Source: an uncultured Anaerolineae bacterium (GTDB lineage: Bacteria > Chloroflexota > Anaerolineae > Promineifilales > Promineifilaceae). From it: DNA of 64,000 nt. Shown here one piece after another: positions 22,993 through 31,440 of the stretch. The position numbers were made by a program, and so were the translations under genes. The notes under the pieces are model-generated. The model was not told the DNA's origin. It made no database searches and was given only the letters and a program-made list of their open reading frames with translations. How positions within the stretch are numbered: position 1 is the stretch's first letter; the number at the start of each line of letters is the position of its first letter. The stretch lies in contig CALEAD010000006.1 of the NCBI GenBank assembly GCA_937943625.1, forward strand, positions 1 through 64,000, written 5' to 3'.

Positions 22993-23997
22993 TCAATTGA
23001 ACATGCCTCGAATAATCACGTCTACGGCCTCGTCTTCGTCGAGACCGCGGGACATCAACGTTTCTAACTCTTTTTTGCTGACGCTGCCGATGGCGGCTTC
23101 GTGAGTGACGCGGGCCTCGTCGTTGCGCACCAGGACAATGGGCATGTTTTGCGCCTCGGCCTGGTCACGCACAATTTCGGTGCAGTCCATGTGCCCCACG
23201 GCGCCGGCCGCGTTGCCTTCGGTGACGGTGTGAATGGCGCTGTGGGCGCGGTCGCGCACGGCGACGCGGGTTTTGGTGAGGCCGCGGGCGTCACGGCCGT
23301 TCAAGCGCACCACCTCGCGCACGTGCACGTCGTCATCTGCATGGCCGTATACTTTCGTGGTTAGTTCCGCCACGCCGCCTGCGGCCACGTCAAGCTCGTA
23401 ATCAATGGCCATATAGCCAACGCGGCCGTGGCTGAGGCTGAAGGTAGTGTGGAAACGGCCGTTTTCGCCCACATCCACCCGCGTTTTGGGAATAACCCGA
23501 ATGCCGCCATTCTCCCCATGATAGTGGGATTCGGTGTACTTCATCGTCGCCCCTGCGCCCACGTGAATATCGGCGTCCATCACGTGCTCCACCTGGACAG
23601 CATTGGGGAAGGTGCAGTGGGCCAGGAAGGCCACTTTAGCGCCGGCGCCAATTTCGTAAGAGGCGATGATTTCCTGCCGCCCCTGGGCCGGCAGCAGGCC
23701 GAAGCAGAGATGCACCAGCCGCTCGATGGTCACGCCGGGTGCGACGATGATGCGCGCCTTTACGCCCTGGGGCAGCTCTTCAGCCTCAAAGCGCAACCCT
23801 GCAATGTCGTGGGCCATCAGCACCTGGCTGCCGCTGACCACCAGCGTGGCCACATTGGCCTGGCGAATAGCTTCCGGGTCGCCGCCGGCCTGGCGATAGG
23901 CTTCCATCAGGCTGTCCAGGTCATTGGCCCAAACGGGTGGAGCGGCGCCCCGGCCGTGTAAAACAGATGGGGTGGGTACAGCAGTCACGGCGTTCAT
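22993..23997 (-). CDS. SufB/SufD-family Fe-S scaffold protein
   Basis: A 334-residue SufBD-fold protein with the beta-helix core (VKARIIVAPGVTIERLVHLC ... DADIHVGAGATMKYTESHYHG) and the C-terminal region ARVTHEAAIGSVSKKELETLMSRGL typical of the SufB/D interface. It is shorter than E. coli SufB (about 495). Together with the overlapping sufC (ATGA at 23997) it forms a minimal two-gene SufBC set with no cysteine desulfurase, like the SmsCB systems of anaerobes. It presumably assembles Fe-S clusters from sulfide or persulfide. Confidence 0.9.
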   Translation of the reverse strand: MNAVTAVPTPSVLHGRGAAPPVWANDLDSLMEAYRQAGGDPEAIRQANVATLVVSGSQVLMAHDIAGLRFEAEELPQGVKARIIVAPGVTIERLVHLCFGLLPAQGRQEIIASYEIGAGAKVAFLAHCTFPNAVQVEHVMDADIHVGAGATMKYTESHYHGENGGIRVIPKTRVDVGENGRFHTTFSLSHGRVGYMAIDYELDVAAGGVAELTTKVYGHADDDVHVREVVRLNGRDARGLTKTRVAVRDRAHSAIHTVTEGNAAGAVGHMDCTEIVRDQAEAQNMPIVLVRNDEARVTHEAAIGSVSKKELETLMSRGLDEDEAVDVIIRGMFN

Positions 23998-24788
23998 CGC
24001 GCTAACTCCTTGATGGGCTGGATAACGCCATTCCAGGGTTGTTCGCCCAGCGCTGCCAGATGCGGCTGGCAGCCGTTCCGGTAGAAGGCCTGCGCGGCGG
24101 TCGTTTCGCCGGTGAAAAGAATCGTGCCCAGGCACATGATGGAAGCCATGTCGGCGGCGGCGGCCATTTCGTCGCGGTGGGTGATGAGCAGCACGGCCGT
24201 GCCGTTTTGGGCCATGCGGCGCAGCAAGGCGCGAATATCGTCCAGGGATAGCGTATCTATACCGGAATCCGGTTCGTCGAGAATGGCCAGGCGGGGCCGC
24301 ATAGCATAGACAGCGGCCAGCTCAATGCGTTTGCGCTCACCGCCGGATAGCGTTGCGTCAACGCTGCGGCGCAGGTAGGTTTTGGCCGGCATGTTAACGG
24401 CCGCCAGCGCAGCTTGTACCCGTTCGCGGTCGGTCTTGCTCAGCGCCGCATCATGGGGCCTGTCCATGCCCAAACTGAGATAGCTGCCTACGGGCAGCCC
24501 CTCGAACCGGGCCGGTTCCTGCCAGGCCAGGGTCAGCCCCAAGCGGGCGCGTTCGTCAATGGGCAGGCCGGTGATTTCCTGGCCGTCAAACCAGATGCGG
24601 CCACTGTCCGGCTGGTAGCCGGCACAGCCCATGAGGGCGTAAGCCAGCGACGATTTGCCGGAGCCGTTGATGCCCAGCAGTGCGTGAACCTGGCCGGGGT
24701 AGACACGCAAGTTCACATTTTGCAAAATGGCCCGGCCGTCCCGGTTTAGCGATAGGTTTTGTACTTCTAGCAAAGGCTGCGTGTTCAT
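23994..24788 (-). CDS. sufC: SufC-type ATPase for Fe-S cluster assembly
   Basis: A 264-residue ABC-type ATPase. Walker A is LLGINGSGKSSLAYAL near residue 38, the signature is LSGGERKRIELAA, and Walker B is PRLAILDEPDSGIDTLSLDDI, all close to SufC consensus. Known SufC binds SufB/D dimers in the cytoplasm and is not a transporter. It is coupled to the downstream sufB-like gene by ATGA, and its own ATG shares a base with the stop of the OsmC gene upstream (TAATG). Confidence 0.92.
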   Translation of the reverse strand: MNTQPLLEVQNLSLNRDGRAILQNVNLRVYPGQVHALLGINGSGKSSLAYALMGCAGYQPDSGRIWFDGQEITGLPIDERARLGLTLAWQEPARFEGLPVGSYLSLGMDRPHDAALSKTDRERVQAALAAVNMPAKTYLRRSVDATLSGGERKRIELAAVYAMRPRLAILDEPDSGIDTLSLDDIRALLRRMAQNGTAVLLITHRDEMAAAADMASIMCLGTILFTGETTAAQAFYRNGCQPHLAALGEQPWNGVIQPIKELAR

Positions 24789-25237
24789 TAGATTTTTTCG
24801 GCTTGAACGGTATTAGCCAGGGTAAGATGCCCTTGTGGGGTTAACCCTTGCATCAGCGTGCTGGTGACGGTGCCCCATTTCACGGATAGGCGATACAGTT
24901 CTTCTAGTTTTTCCGGCAGTTCCGGGCTGTCCAAGACTAGCTCGTAGCGGATTTCGGTGAGAATGGGCGGTTCGTCCTGGCGCACGGCCGTAAACCTCAT
25001 TTGCGCGTCGTTTAGCTGCAGCCGCATTTTAGCAGCGATGGTGTTGACGTTGGTTAGCATGCACGCCCCCAGGGCAGCCAGCAGCGTTTCGGCGGCATTG
25101 AACCCGGCCGAGCCGTCCCCCTTTTTGATATTCAGCTTTAGTTCATGGCCGCGCGCGGCGGCGATGGCCTGGCGCTCATCTTGCCGGGTGACGGTAACGG
25201 CGTAGCTCATGCCAGCATTGACAGCTTGTTTATCCAT
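24788..25237 (-). CDS. OsmC family protein, single-cysteine
   Basis: A 149-residue OsmC-fold protein. The first conserved Cys is in LAALGACMLTNVNTIAAKM, but the partner cysteine normally found about 60 residues from it is absent, so peroxidase chemistry by an intramolecular disulfide is unlikely. It may bind or transfer sulfur or another thiol. It lies directly upstream of sufC, overlapping by one base, and 13 bp after another OsmC gene. RBS GAGGAG. Confidence 0.84.
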   Translation of the reverse strand: MDKQAVNAGMSYAVTVTRQDERQAIAAARGHELKLNIKKGDGSAGFNAAETLLAALGACMLTNVNTIAAKMRLQLNDAQMRFTAVRQDEPPILTEIRYELVLDSPELPEKLEELYRLSVKWGTVTSTLMQGLTPQGHLTLANTVQAEKI

Positions 25238-25250
25238 CTAGCACACTCCT

Positions 25251-25706
25251 CTAGCCCCGCACTACGGCGATCTGCGTGTCAGCGCGAATGTTGTCGGTAA
25301 CCGGACAGCGCTCTTCTGTCTCTTGCATCCAATTGGCAATTTCTTCGTCACTGGCGCCTTCCATGTCGGGGGTGATAGTCACCTGGATTTTCTGAAAACC
25401 GGCCCGCTCTGCAAATGAACAGCCGATAAAGGTGCAGGGGTTCATGACGCCCTCGATTTTGACTTTCATGCCGTTCAGTTTTAGCCCTTTTTGCCGGGCT
25501 ACCTCATGCCCGGTTACGTTTAAGCAGCCAGCCAGGGACATGAGCAGTACCTGAACCGGCGAGGGGCCGTCATCGGTACCGCCCATCTGCTGCGGCTCGT
25601 CAATGACGAGGTGGAATTTACCGGCGCGCAGATTCATTTTGGTGGCGTTTTCGCTTTCGCCGCTAACTAAGACTTGTACTTCTCGAATAGGCGTTGTTGT
25701 TGACAT
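25251..25706 (-). CDS. OsmC family protein
   Basis: A 151-residue OsmC-fold protein. Cysteines are in MSLAGCLNVTGHE, VMNPCTFIGCSFAE and ERCPVTDN; the first and last sit where the redox pair of OsmC/YhfA proteins is expected (the ERCPV motif is typical). It could reduce hydroperoxides or persulfides. It is the upstream member of a tandem OsmC pair before sufC/sufB. Confidence 0.86.
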   Translation of the reverse strand: MSTTTPIREVQVLVSGESENATKMNLRAGKFHLVIDEPQQMGGTDDGPSPVQVLLMSLAGCLNVTGHEVARQKGLKLNGMKVKIEGVMNPCTFIGCSFAERAGFQKIQVTITPDMEGASDEEIANWMQETEERCPVTDNIRADTQIAVVRG

Positions 25707-25715
25707 TGGTAACTC

Positions 25716-26297
25716 TTATGTGGTTGTGCCTTTATAGGCAGTGATGACGTAGGCGTTGGCGTCGCGCCACGCTTCGGTGACCTGGGTAAAACCGGCCTGC
25801 TGCAAAGCCAGCTTGACTTCATCGGGCCAAACGCGATGGTCGCCGGGCGGGCCGGATTGGTCGGCGGCGTCGGGTCGCCATTCCAGGATGGCGACCTGCC
25901 CGCCGGGGCGGCTGACGCGCAGCATTTCAGCGGGTAAATCACCGTCCACTTCGTGGTAAACAAAAGCGCTCCAGATGAAGTCGGTAACGGCCGTTGCCAA
26001 TCCAATCTCCGGCAGTTCTCCCAAAACGGGGATGACGTGCGCCGGAGGCTGCTGTTCGGCCAGCGTGTCCAGCATCTCCTGGCTCACGTCCAGCGCCCAC
26101 ACTTTGCCGGTGGGGCCAACGATCTCCGCCAGGGGCAGCGCCCAGAAGCCGGGGCCGCAGCCCAGGTCCAGCGCGGCGTGACCGGGCTGGAGGCCGAACT
26201 GCTGCAGAAATTGGGGCGGGTTCCAGCGCGCCTGCCGCTCCTGGCTGAGGAGGCCGTGACGTTTCTCCGGGTTAAAACGTTTGTCGTTATTGCTCAT
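25716..26297 (-). CDS. SAM-dependent class I methyltransferase
   Basis: A 193-residue methyltransferase with the SAM motif AALDLGCGPGFWALPLAE near residue 40, the acidic loop VWALDVSQEML and a third motif VSRPGGQVAILEW. The fold resembles UbiE/ArsM-like small-molecule methylases, but the cysteines needed for arsenite methylation are missing apart from Cys in the SAM loop. Substrate is unknown. The context of thiol and metal genes suggests methylation of a small thiol or chalcogen compound. Confidence 0.85.
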   Translation of the reverse strand: MSNNDKRFNPEKRHGLLSQERQARWNPPQFLQQFGLQPGHAALDLGCGPGFWALPLAEIVGPTGKVWALDVSQEMLDTLAEQQPPAHVIPVLGELPEIGLATAVTDFIWSAFVYHEVDGDLPAEMLRVSRPGGQVAILEWRPDAADQSGPPGDHRVWPDEVKLALQQAGFTQVTEAWRDANAYVITAYKGTTT

Positions 26298-26332
26298 GTG
26301 GCTAATTCCTTATAAATATATGACGCCCCGGC

Positions 26333-26737
26333 TTAGTGCAGGCGTTCCGTGTGATCGGCCAGGCTGCCGGTGAGGTAAGCCTGTATGGCTTCATCAATTG
26401 TTACAGCGTCTGTGACCACCGGGCGAATGTTCGCCTGTTCCATGCTGGAATAGACGCCAGCGCCCATGCCTCTGGACACCATCAGGTCGCAGTCGGCAAT
26501 AGCCTGGGCCATGAGTGCATGGCGATCTTGGGACGCCGGGCTGAAACCATGCCCGCGGGGATCTTGTTCATGTTCCTCATCGTGGGATTGGTTCGCAAAG
26601 TGTTGGTGCCCCATTTTGGAGCGCTGTTCGCGGGCTACGATCTGCCCATTTTCCACGGTGAGCACAATGTAATATGGGGCGCGGCCAAAATGTTGGCTGA
26701 TGGTGACACCATCCTCAGATACGAATGCAATTTTCAT
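26333..26737 (-). CDS. NifX/NafY-type dinitrogenase-cofactor-like protein
   Basis: A 134-residue protein of the NifB/NifX cofactor-binding fold: it begins MKIAFVSEDGVTISQHFGRAPYY and has CDLMVSRGMGAGVY. A His-rich insert (KMGHQHFANQSHDEEHEQD) near residue 42 could bind metal. Outside nitrogen fixation, members bind metal-sulfur clusters and are of unknown function. No nif genes are in the window. It is coupled by ATGA to the thioredoxin gene upstream. Confidence 0.85.
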   Translation of the reverse strand: MKIAFVSEDGVTISQHFGRAPYYIVLTVENGQIVAREQRSKMGHQHFANQSHDEEHEQDPRGHGFSPASQDRHALMAQAIADCDLMVSRGMGAGVYSSMEQANIRPVVTDAVTIDEAIQAYLTGSLADHTERLH

Positions 26738-26970
26738 AGTTGCTCCTCTAATAGTTTTTGAATGCTGGCACGCCCACGGTAACGAAACCGCGCCAGTTGG
26801 CCATTGATCATCAACTGTGGCAGGGTGAAGATACCCATCTGGGCGATAGTGAAGGGGTCGTCAATACGGCCAATTTCCGCTTCCAGGCCAAGCTGGGCGA
26901 CCGCGGCCGTTACTTCGGCCGTCATCTGGCGGCACTTGGGGCAGCCGACGCCGACAATGTCAATTTTCAT
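26734..26970 (-). CDS. Small thioredoxin-like protein, CPKC
   Basis: A 78-residue MTH895-type disulfide protein. The redox motif GVGCPKCRQM is at residues 7-16 and a cis-Pro segment FTLPQLMINGQ follows. It is related to the protein at 84-329. It is linked by ATGA overlaps on both sides (CDF transporter upstream, NifX-like protein downstream), an unusually tight arrangement that suggests fixed stoichiometry. Confidence 0.87.
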   Translation of the reverse strand: MKIDIVGVGCPKCRQMTAEVTAAVAQLGLEAEIGRIDDPFTIAQMGIFTLPQLMINGQLARFRYRGRASIQKLLEEQL

Positions 26971-27851
26971 GCCGTCACTTCCTCAAGCTGGCAGCATTCG
27001 TCGCTGAATTCGATTTCCACAGCCGTGTGCGTAAATTCATGCCCGTTCAGCAGCGCCCGCACCTGTCGCTTTAACTCGTTGGCTTCGGCCCGGCTGACGG
27101 CTTCATCTACCACCAGATGGGCGCTGAAAACGTGGTGTTCGCCGTCCAGCGACCAGGTGTGCACGTGGTGGACGGCCTGTACCTGAGGCAGTTCGGCAAT
27201 TTGCCGCTCCAGGGCGCCCGTGTCCAGCCCATCAGGCGAGCCTTGCAGGAAGAGCACGGCCGTTTTCCTTAAATTACGGGCGACGTTTACCAGCACATAC
27301 AGGGTGATGAGAATGGATAGCAGTGGGTCGAGGATGTACGCTTCGGTAAAGAACAACACGATGCTGACCACGAACACTGCCACCCAACCCAGCACGTCTT
27401 CGATCATGTGCCAGGAGACGACACGGGCGTTGAGGCCCGCTTCGCCGCGCAGCCGCCAGGCCGCCGCGCCGTTGACCAGGATGCCGACAATGGCAAAGGC
27501 CAGCATACCAGGGGCGTTGGTCGGTTCCGGGTTGAGCAGGCGAGGCACGGCGCGTGACAGCACCAGCAGGGAGCCGGTGATCAGGACAATGGTATTGAGC
27601 AGAGCAGACAGGAGGGAGAGACGGCCGTAGCCATAAGAAAACGTGGCGTCGCTGCCCTTCTGCGCCCGCCGCTCCAGCAGCCAGGCCATACCCAATGAGA
27701 AGCTGTCGCCCAAATCATGCACGGCGTCTGACAGGATGGCCATGCTGTTGGTCCACAGCCCGCCGATAATTTCCAGCAGGGTAAAGCCCAGGTTCAGCCA
27801 GAAAGCCAGACCGATATTTTCAGTGGTACGGTGATCGTGATCGTGACTCAC
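26967..27851 (-). CDS. Cation diffusion facilitator (CDF) metal exporter
   Basis: A 294-residue CDF transporter with a His-rich N-terminus (SHDHDHRTTENIG), six predicted helices and metal-site motifs HDLGD in SDAVHDLGDSFSLG (TM2) and HMIED in SWHMIEDVLGW (TM5). The C-terminal cytoplasmic domain contains HVHTWSLDGEHHVFSAHL, and the protein ends with a Cys pair, DECCQLEE. Family members export Zn, Co, Fe or Cd by proton exchange. A GTG start at 27851, one base after the upstream stop, is preferred; a longer reading to 27890 would overlap the ferredoxin gene. Confidence 0.9.
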   Translation of the reverse strand: MSHDHDHRTTENIGLAFWLNLGFTLLEIIGGLWTNSMAILSDAVHDLGDSFSLGMAWLLERRAQKGSDATFSYGYGRLSLLSALLNTIVLITGSLLVLSRAVPRLLNPEPTNAPGMLAFAIVGILVNGAAAWRLRGEAGLNARVVSWHMIEDVLGWVAVFVVSIVLFFTEAYILDPLLSILITLYVLVNVARNLRKTAVLFLQGSPDGLDTGALERQIAELPQVQAVHHVHTWSLDGEHHVFSAHLVVDEAVSRAEANELKRQVRALLNGHEFTHTAVEIEFSDECCQLEEVTA

Positions 27852-27852
27852 G

Positions 27853-28497
27853 TTACAGTTTCCCTTGCTCGTCCACCCATACCAGGTCATTCGCGGCCAC
27901 CAACGCTTTCAGTTCTTCAACCATCCCGGTCACGTCAGCTTGTTCCGTGGAAGTGAGCCGGAAAGTCATGTAGGCGGGCGCTCCCTGGTAAAGACCCTTC
28001 AGCGTGGGCACGGTGAGCTGTAACTCTTCGACATCGCATGGGCGCTCGGCGATGAATTCTTCCAGCTTGACCAAAAACCGCTTTTCGCCAAACAGACCGG
28101 CAATTTTTACCGGCAGACGGGTAACGGCCGTTGGTTCTGCGGGAGCCGGTTCCGAGGCGTCTTTTCCCCGTTTGGCGGCTGCTTCTTTGCGTACCGTGCC
28201 AAAAATTTTGTACCGTTTTTCGATTTCCCAAACGACATCTCGGCCGGGGAAGGAAATGGCTTGTGTGGGACAAACCATCGAGCAGGTAGAGCAGCCAACC
28301 ATGCAGTTGTACGGCCGTTCTGCCACCGCTTTAACGTGCCTGCCATCCGCCTGCTGCTCAATTTCGTACACTTCTCGGCCACAGGTGACAAAACAGAGTT
28401 CGCAACCGATGCAGGCTTCCGCATTCACTGTGGGAAACCAAGGAATTTCCTGGCGCGGCACGCCGTGCCATTTGCTCTGACTTAAATCTTTAACCAT
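27853..28497 (-). CDS. Ferredoxin with C-terminal extension
   Basis: A 214-residue protein. Residues 18-85 form a two-cluster ferredoxin (CIGCELCFVTC and CMVGCSTCSMVCPTQAI) with the same extra residue in site 2 and the same preceding IPWFPTV as the paralog at 22248-22532. After a charged linker (KRGKDASEPAPAEP) comes a second domain of about 85 residues starting near VKIAGLFGEKRF, unknown to me. Its RBS (AAGGAG) lies inside a copy of a dispersed intergenic repeat. Confidence 0.82.
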   Translation of the reverse strand: MVKDLSQSKWHGVPRQEIPWFPTVNAEACIGCELCFVTCGREVYEIEQQADGRHVKAVAERPYNCMVGCSTCSMVCPTQAISFPGRDVVWEIEKRYKIFGTVRKEAAAKRGKDASEPAPAEPTAVTRLPVKIAGLFGEKRFLVKLEEFIAERPCDVEELQLTVPTLKGLYQGAPAYMTFRLTSTEQADVTGMVEELKALVAANDLVWVDEQGKL

Positions 28498-28505
28498 GGT
28501 TCATG

Positions 28506-28688
28506 CTCCTTCGTAAATGACCGCCGACTGGCTGACCCGCACTCCGGTTTTTATTGATGGTGTCCGGCGGCCGCCGGTGAACTCTCCTTCGTAAATCGAA
28601 CTTCCAGTTCGATACGCGGTTTGGAAAACCGCGCTACTGGTGTTTGGCGGCCGCCAGTAAACTCTCCTATAAAAATGACTGCCGACTG
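28506..28688. repeat. Intergenic repeat array between ferredoxin and SDR genes
   Basis: Two 39 bp units start at 28559 and 28639, each with GGCGGCCGCC then CTCTCCT-rich sequence, 80 bp apart and about 80 percent identical. CTCCTTCGTAAAT recurs at 28506, 28585 and, degraded, at 28663. Inside are perfect hairpins ATCGAAC-TTCCA-GTTCGAT (28595-28613) and CGCGGTTT-GGA-AAACCGCG (28615-28633). The rest of the 247 bp gap holds no gene. Confidence 0.6.
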
Positions 28689-28744
28689 CTGCCGGCCGAT
28701 CTCTGGCGGCTGGCCGGCCGGGCATTCTACTAAGCATTGTCTCG

Positions 28745-29500
28745 TTACTGCGCCGTGTAACCACCGTCAACGAGATAGTAACTACCGGTGACAAAGGAAG
28801 CCTCATCCGAGCAAAGCCAGGCAACCAGGTACGCTACTTCATCTGGTTCACCCAGGCGGCCGATAGGATGAACGCTAACGAGCATCTTCATTGTGTTGGG
28901 GTCTTCTTCTAACGGGGCCAGTAACGGTGTTTTGATAAAGGCCGGCCCTACGGAATTAATACGGATTCCTTGCGCCGCATACTCCAACGCAGCCGCTTTG
29001 GTTAGCCCCAATACGCCATGCTTGGCTGCCACATAAGCTGGCGCAGTGGCAAACCCAACCGATCCAAGAATGGAGGCCATGTTGACAATGGCCCCCCCAC
29101 CAGATTTGAGCATTGCCGGAATCTGATAACGCAACCCGTAGAAAACACCACTCAAATTGATATCAATCACTTTTTGCCAGCTTTCGATTGGATACTCCCC
29201 GGTAGGTGCGGCGTCGCCACCAATACCGGCGTTGTTGACGGCAATGTCTAAGCGGCCATACGTAGCAACGGTAGTGGCGACTAACATTTCCACATCTGCT
29301 GCCCGGCTAACGTCTGTCTTCACAAAAATGGCTTCGCCACCCATTTCTTGAATTAATTTTGCCGTCTCTTTACTTTTGGCGACATCAATATCTGAGACGA
29401 CTACTTTTGCCCCTTTTTGGGCCATAACGATAGCGCAAGAACGGCCAATGCCTGAGCCGGCGCCAGTAATCAAGGCAACTTTTCCTGTCAGGTCTGACAT
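28745..29500 (-). CDS. Short-chain dehydrogenase/reductase
   Basis: A 251-residue classical SDR. The cofactor motif is ITGAGSGIGRSCA near residue 12, NNAGIGG follows near residue 90, and the catalytic Ser-Tyr-Lys set is in MASILGS ... YVAAKHG. The C-terminus ends VDGGYTAQ, as in glucose 1-dehydrogenase-like and 3-oxoacyl-ACP reductase-like SDRs. Substrate unknown. RBS AGGAG. It lies within the leftward run but is set off from the ferredoxin gene by a repeat-filled gap. Confidence 0.88.
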   Translation of the reverse strand: MSDLTGKVALITGAGSGIGRSCAIVMAQKGAKVVVSDIDVAKSKETAKLIQEMGGEAIFVKTDVSRAADVEMLVATTVATYGRLDIAVNNAGIGGDAAPTGEYPIESWQKVIDINLSGVFYGLRYQIPAMLKSGGGAIVNMASILGSVGFATAPAYVAAKHGVLGLTKAAALEYAAQGIRINSVGPAFIKTPLLAPLEEDPNTMKMLVSVHPIGRLGEPDEVAYLVAWLCSDEASFVTGSYYLVDGGYTAQ

Positions 29501-29539
29501 CTTATTACTCCTTTTGCTTTGTGCAAGCCGTTTTAGGGA

Positions 29540-30295
29540 CTAGCTTGCCAATAAAATCCAGGCTCGTTGAATAGCCAAAAAAACTAAAGCGACGGCAAAC
29601 AGGCGGCTCAGGGTCAGGCTTTTGACACGCTTCGCCATAAACCTGGCGCCTAATTGCGCACCAATGACGGCGGCAATGCTGGTGACAATCAGCATTGTCC
29701 AATCAAACTGGGCAGCGGCCAGGTGGCGGGCAAAGGCGGAAAAAGAGGGCAGGGTGACGATCACGGCCGTTGTCGCCGCGGCAATTCGCGCTGTGTATCC
29801 TAACATGACCAGGGTCGGCAACACGAGAAAGCCCGGCCCCACGCCAAGAAAACCGGCAAAAATGCCAATACCAGTGCTGGCCACGCCAGCCTTCACCCGC
29901 GTCGTGTCAGGAATGACCGGTGGATGGGCGTCGTCCATCTTTGGCGGAAAGGCCATACGGTAGGCCAGAAACAGTAGAACGCCGACGTAAATCCACCAGA
30001 TGATGTGGGTGGGCACAAAATCCAGCAGCCAGACGCCAATAGGAGCGACGATGGTGGTTATAATGAGCAGCGGCCAGGCCGTGCGCCAATCCACCAGATG
30101 CGCCCGCGCCAGAGCGATGGCTGTGGAGATGGCTGTGATGCCATTCAGCCACAGCGACCAGGGCATGATGACATGCTTTAACTCAAAGCCAAACAAGCCG
30201 AGGACGGGCGTGGCGATAAAAGCGACGCCCAGCCCCATCATGCCAGCAACGAAAGAGAGAGTAAATAAGATGACAGTGATAAAAGTGATTAGCAT
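29540..30295 (-). CDS. TauE/SafE-family anion or sulfite exporter
   Basis: A 251-residue membrane protein with about eight helices in two inverted halves, each with the family motif (GMMGLGVAFIATPVL near residue 18 and AGFLGVGPGFLVLPTLVML near residue 150). TauE/SafE proteins move sulfite, sulfoacetate or thiosulfate-type anions and are frequent in persulfide-responsive regulons. Here it follows a YraQ-type permease and an ArsR gene, consistent with export or import of sulfur anions. Confidence 0.87.
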   Translation of the reverse strand: MLITFITVILFTLSFVAGMMGLGVAFIATPVLGLFGFELKHVIMPWSLWLNGITAISTAIALARAHLVDWRTAWPLLIITTIVAPIGVWLLDFVPTHIIWWIYVGVLLFLAYRMAFPPKMDDAHPPVIPDTTRVKAGVASTGIGIFAGFLGVGPGFLVLPTLVMLGYTARIAAATTAVIVTLPSFSAFARHLAAAQFDWTMLIVTSIAAVIGAQLGARFMAKRVKSLTLSRLFAVALVFLAIQRAWILLAS

Positions 30296-30378
30296 ATGAA
30301 CCTCAGTTTTGTATTGTTGACCGCAGACAGCCTTCCACCGTCTCTCTCGTTCTCACTGTCTCCCGGGCATGAACGCTT

Positions 30379-31440
30379 CTAGCGAATCACAAAATTGAAC
30401 AGATAGCCGGTAAGCATGATGGCAAAAGCCACAATGGTGACGAACATCACAATCAGCGGCGTTTTGATCACCCGTTTCAAGATGAGCATCTCTGGCAGGC
30501 TGAGCGCAACCACAGACATCATGAAAGCTAACACCGTGCCCAGCGCTGCGCCTTTGCTCACCAGGGCGTGCACAACGGGAATAACGCCGGCAGCATTGGA
30601 GTAAAGAGGTACGCCCAGGATAACGCCGGCAGGAACGGCCCACCAGGAGCCACGCCCCAGGATATCGGCCAGGAAATCTTCGGGCACGTAGCCATGAATG
30701 CCCGCACCTACGGCAATGCCAATGACAACAAAGAGCCACACCTTGCCCACAATTTCCTTTGCACTGCGGCCAGCGTCGCGAATGCGCTCGTCCCAGGTTG
30801 GCTTATAAGTGACGCCTGCTTGCTGTCCGACCTTAATTTGCCAGACAAAATCTTCCACGTAACGCTCTGGCTTGAGCCGACCAATAACCATGCCACCAAT
30901 GATGGCAATCGTCAGGCCGCTAACCAGATACAGCGCAGCAATTTGCCAGCCGAACATGCCAAAAAGCATGGCCAGGGCGACCTCATTAACCACTGGCGTG
31001 GCAATGAGGAAAGAAAAGGTGACACCCAACGGCACGCCGCTTTCCACAAAGCCGATGAACAAGGGTACGGCCGAACAGGAACAAAAAGGGGTTAGGACAC
31101 CTAACCCGGCGGCCAGCACGTTACCCACGCCTTCCCGCTTACCACCCAACGCTGCCCGCGCCTGCTCTGGACTGAAAAAGGAGCGCGCAATGGTGACAAG
31201 GAAAATCATCCCGGTCAGTAGCATCAAGATTTTGGGCACATCGTAAAAGAAGAAGTTAAGTGACTGGCCAAAATGGGATTCCGGCGATAAGCCAATGAGG
31301 CTGTATGTCAGCCAGTCGGCAAAGTTTTGTAGTTGGCCCCAAACCAGCCACCAGAGAATGGCCAGGGCTATGACCAAAGCGGGCAGCTTCCACCCCTGTT
31401 TGGGTTGTGAGACGGTTATCTGCTCAGTTGTTGTAGACAT
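30379..31440 (-). CDS. YraQ/ArsP-type permease
   Basis: A 353-residue polytopic protein of the PF03773 permease family. The hallmark TPFCSCSAVPLFIG is near residue 118 and repeats partly as LGVPLYSNAAGVIPV near residue 275. Related proteins include ArsP (export of organoarsenicals). The CxC could bind soft metals, arsenic or thiols. Its ATG shares a base with the PIG-L gene stop (TAATG), placing it third in the ArsR-headed operon. Substrate is unknown. Confidence 0.86.
   Translation of the reverse strand: MSTTTEQITVSQPKQGWKLPALVIALAILWWLVWGQLQNFADWLTYSLIGLSPESHFGQSLNFFFYDVPKILMLLTGMIFLVTIARSFFSPEQARAALGGKREGVGNVLAAGLGVLTPFCSCSAVPLFIGFVESGVPLGVTFSFLIATPVVNEVALAMLFGMFGWQIAALYLVSGLTIAIIGGMVIGRLKPERYVEDFVWQIKVGQQAGVTYKPTWDERIRDAGRSAKEIVGKVWLFVVIGIAVGAGIHGYVPEDFLADILGRGSWWAVPAGVILGVPLYSNAAGVIPVVHALVSKGAALGTVLAFMMSVVALSLPEMLILKRVIKTPLIVMFVTIVAFAIMLTGYLFNFVIR

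Noticed and set aside
28506-28688. CRISPR-like array
   Set aside because: Only two or three imperfect units with unequal spacing and no cas genes.
28501-28824. 107-residue minus-strand frame through the repeat array
   Set aside because: Composed of the intergenic repeats and the end of the SDR gene in the wrong frame.
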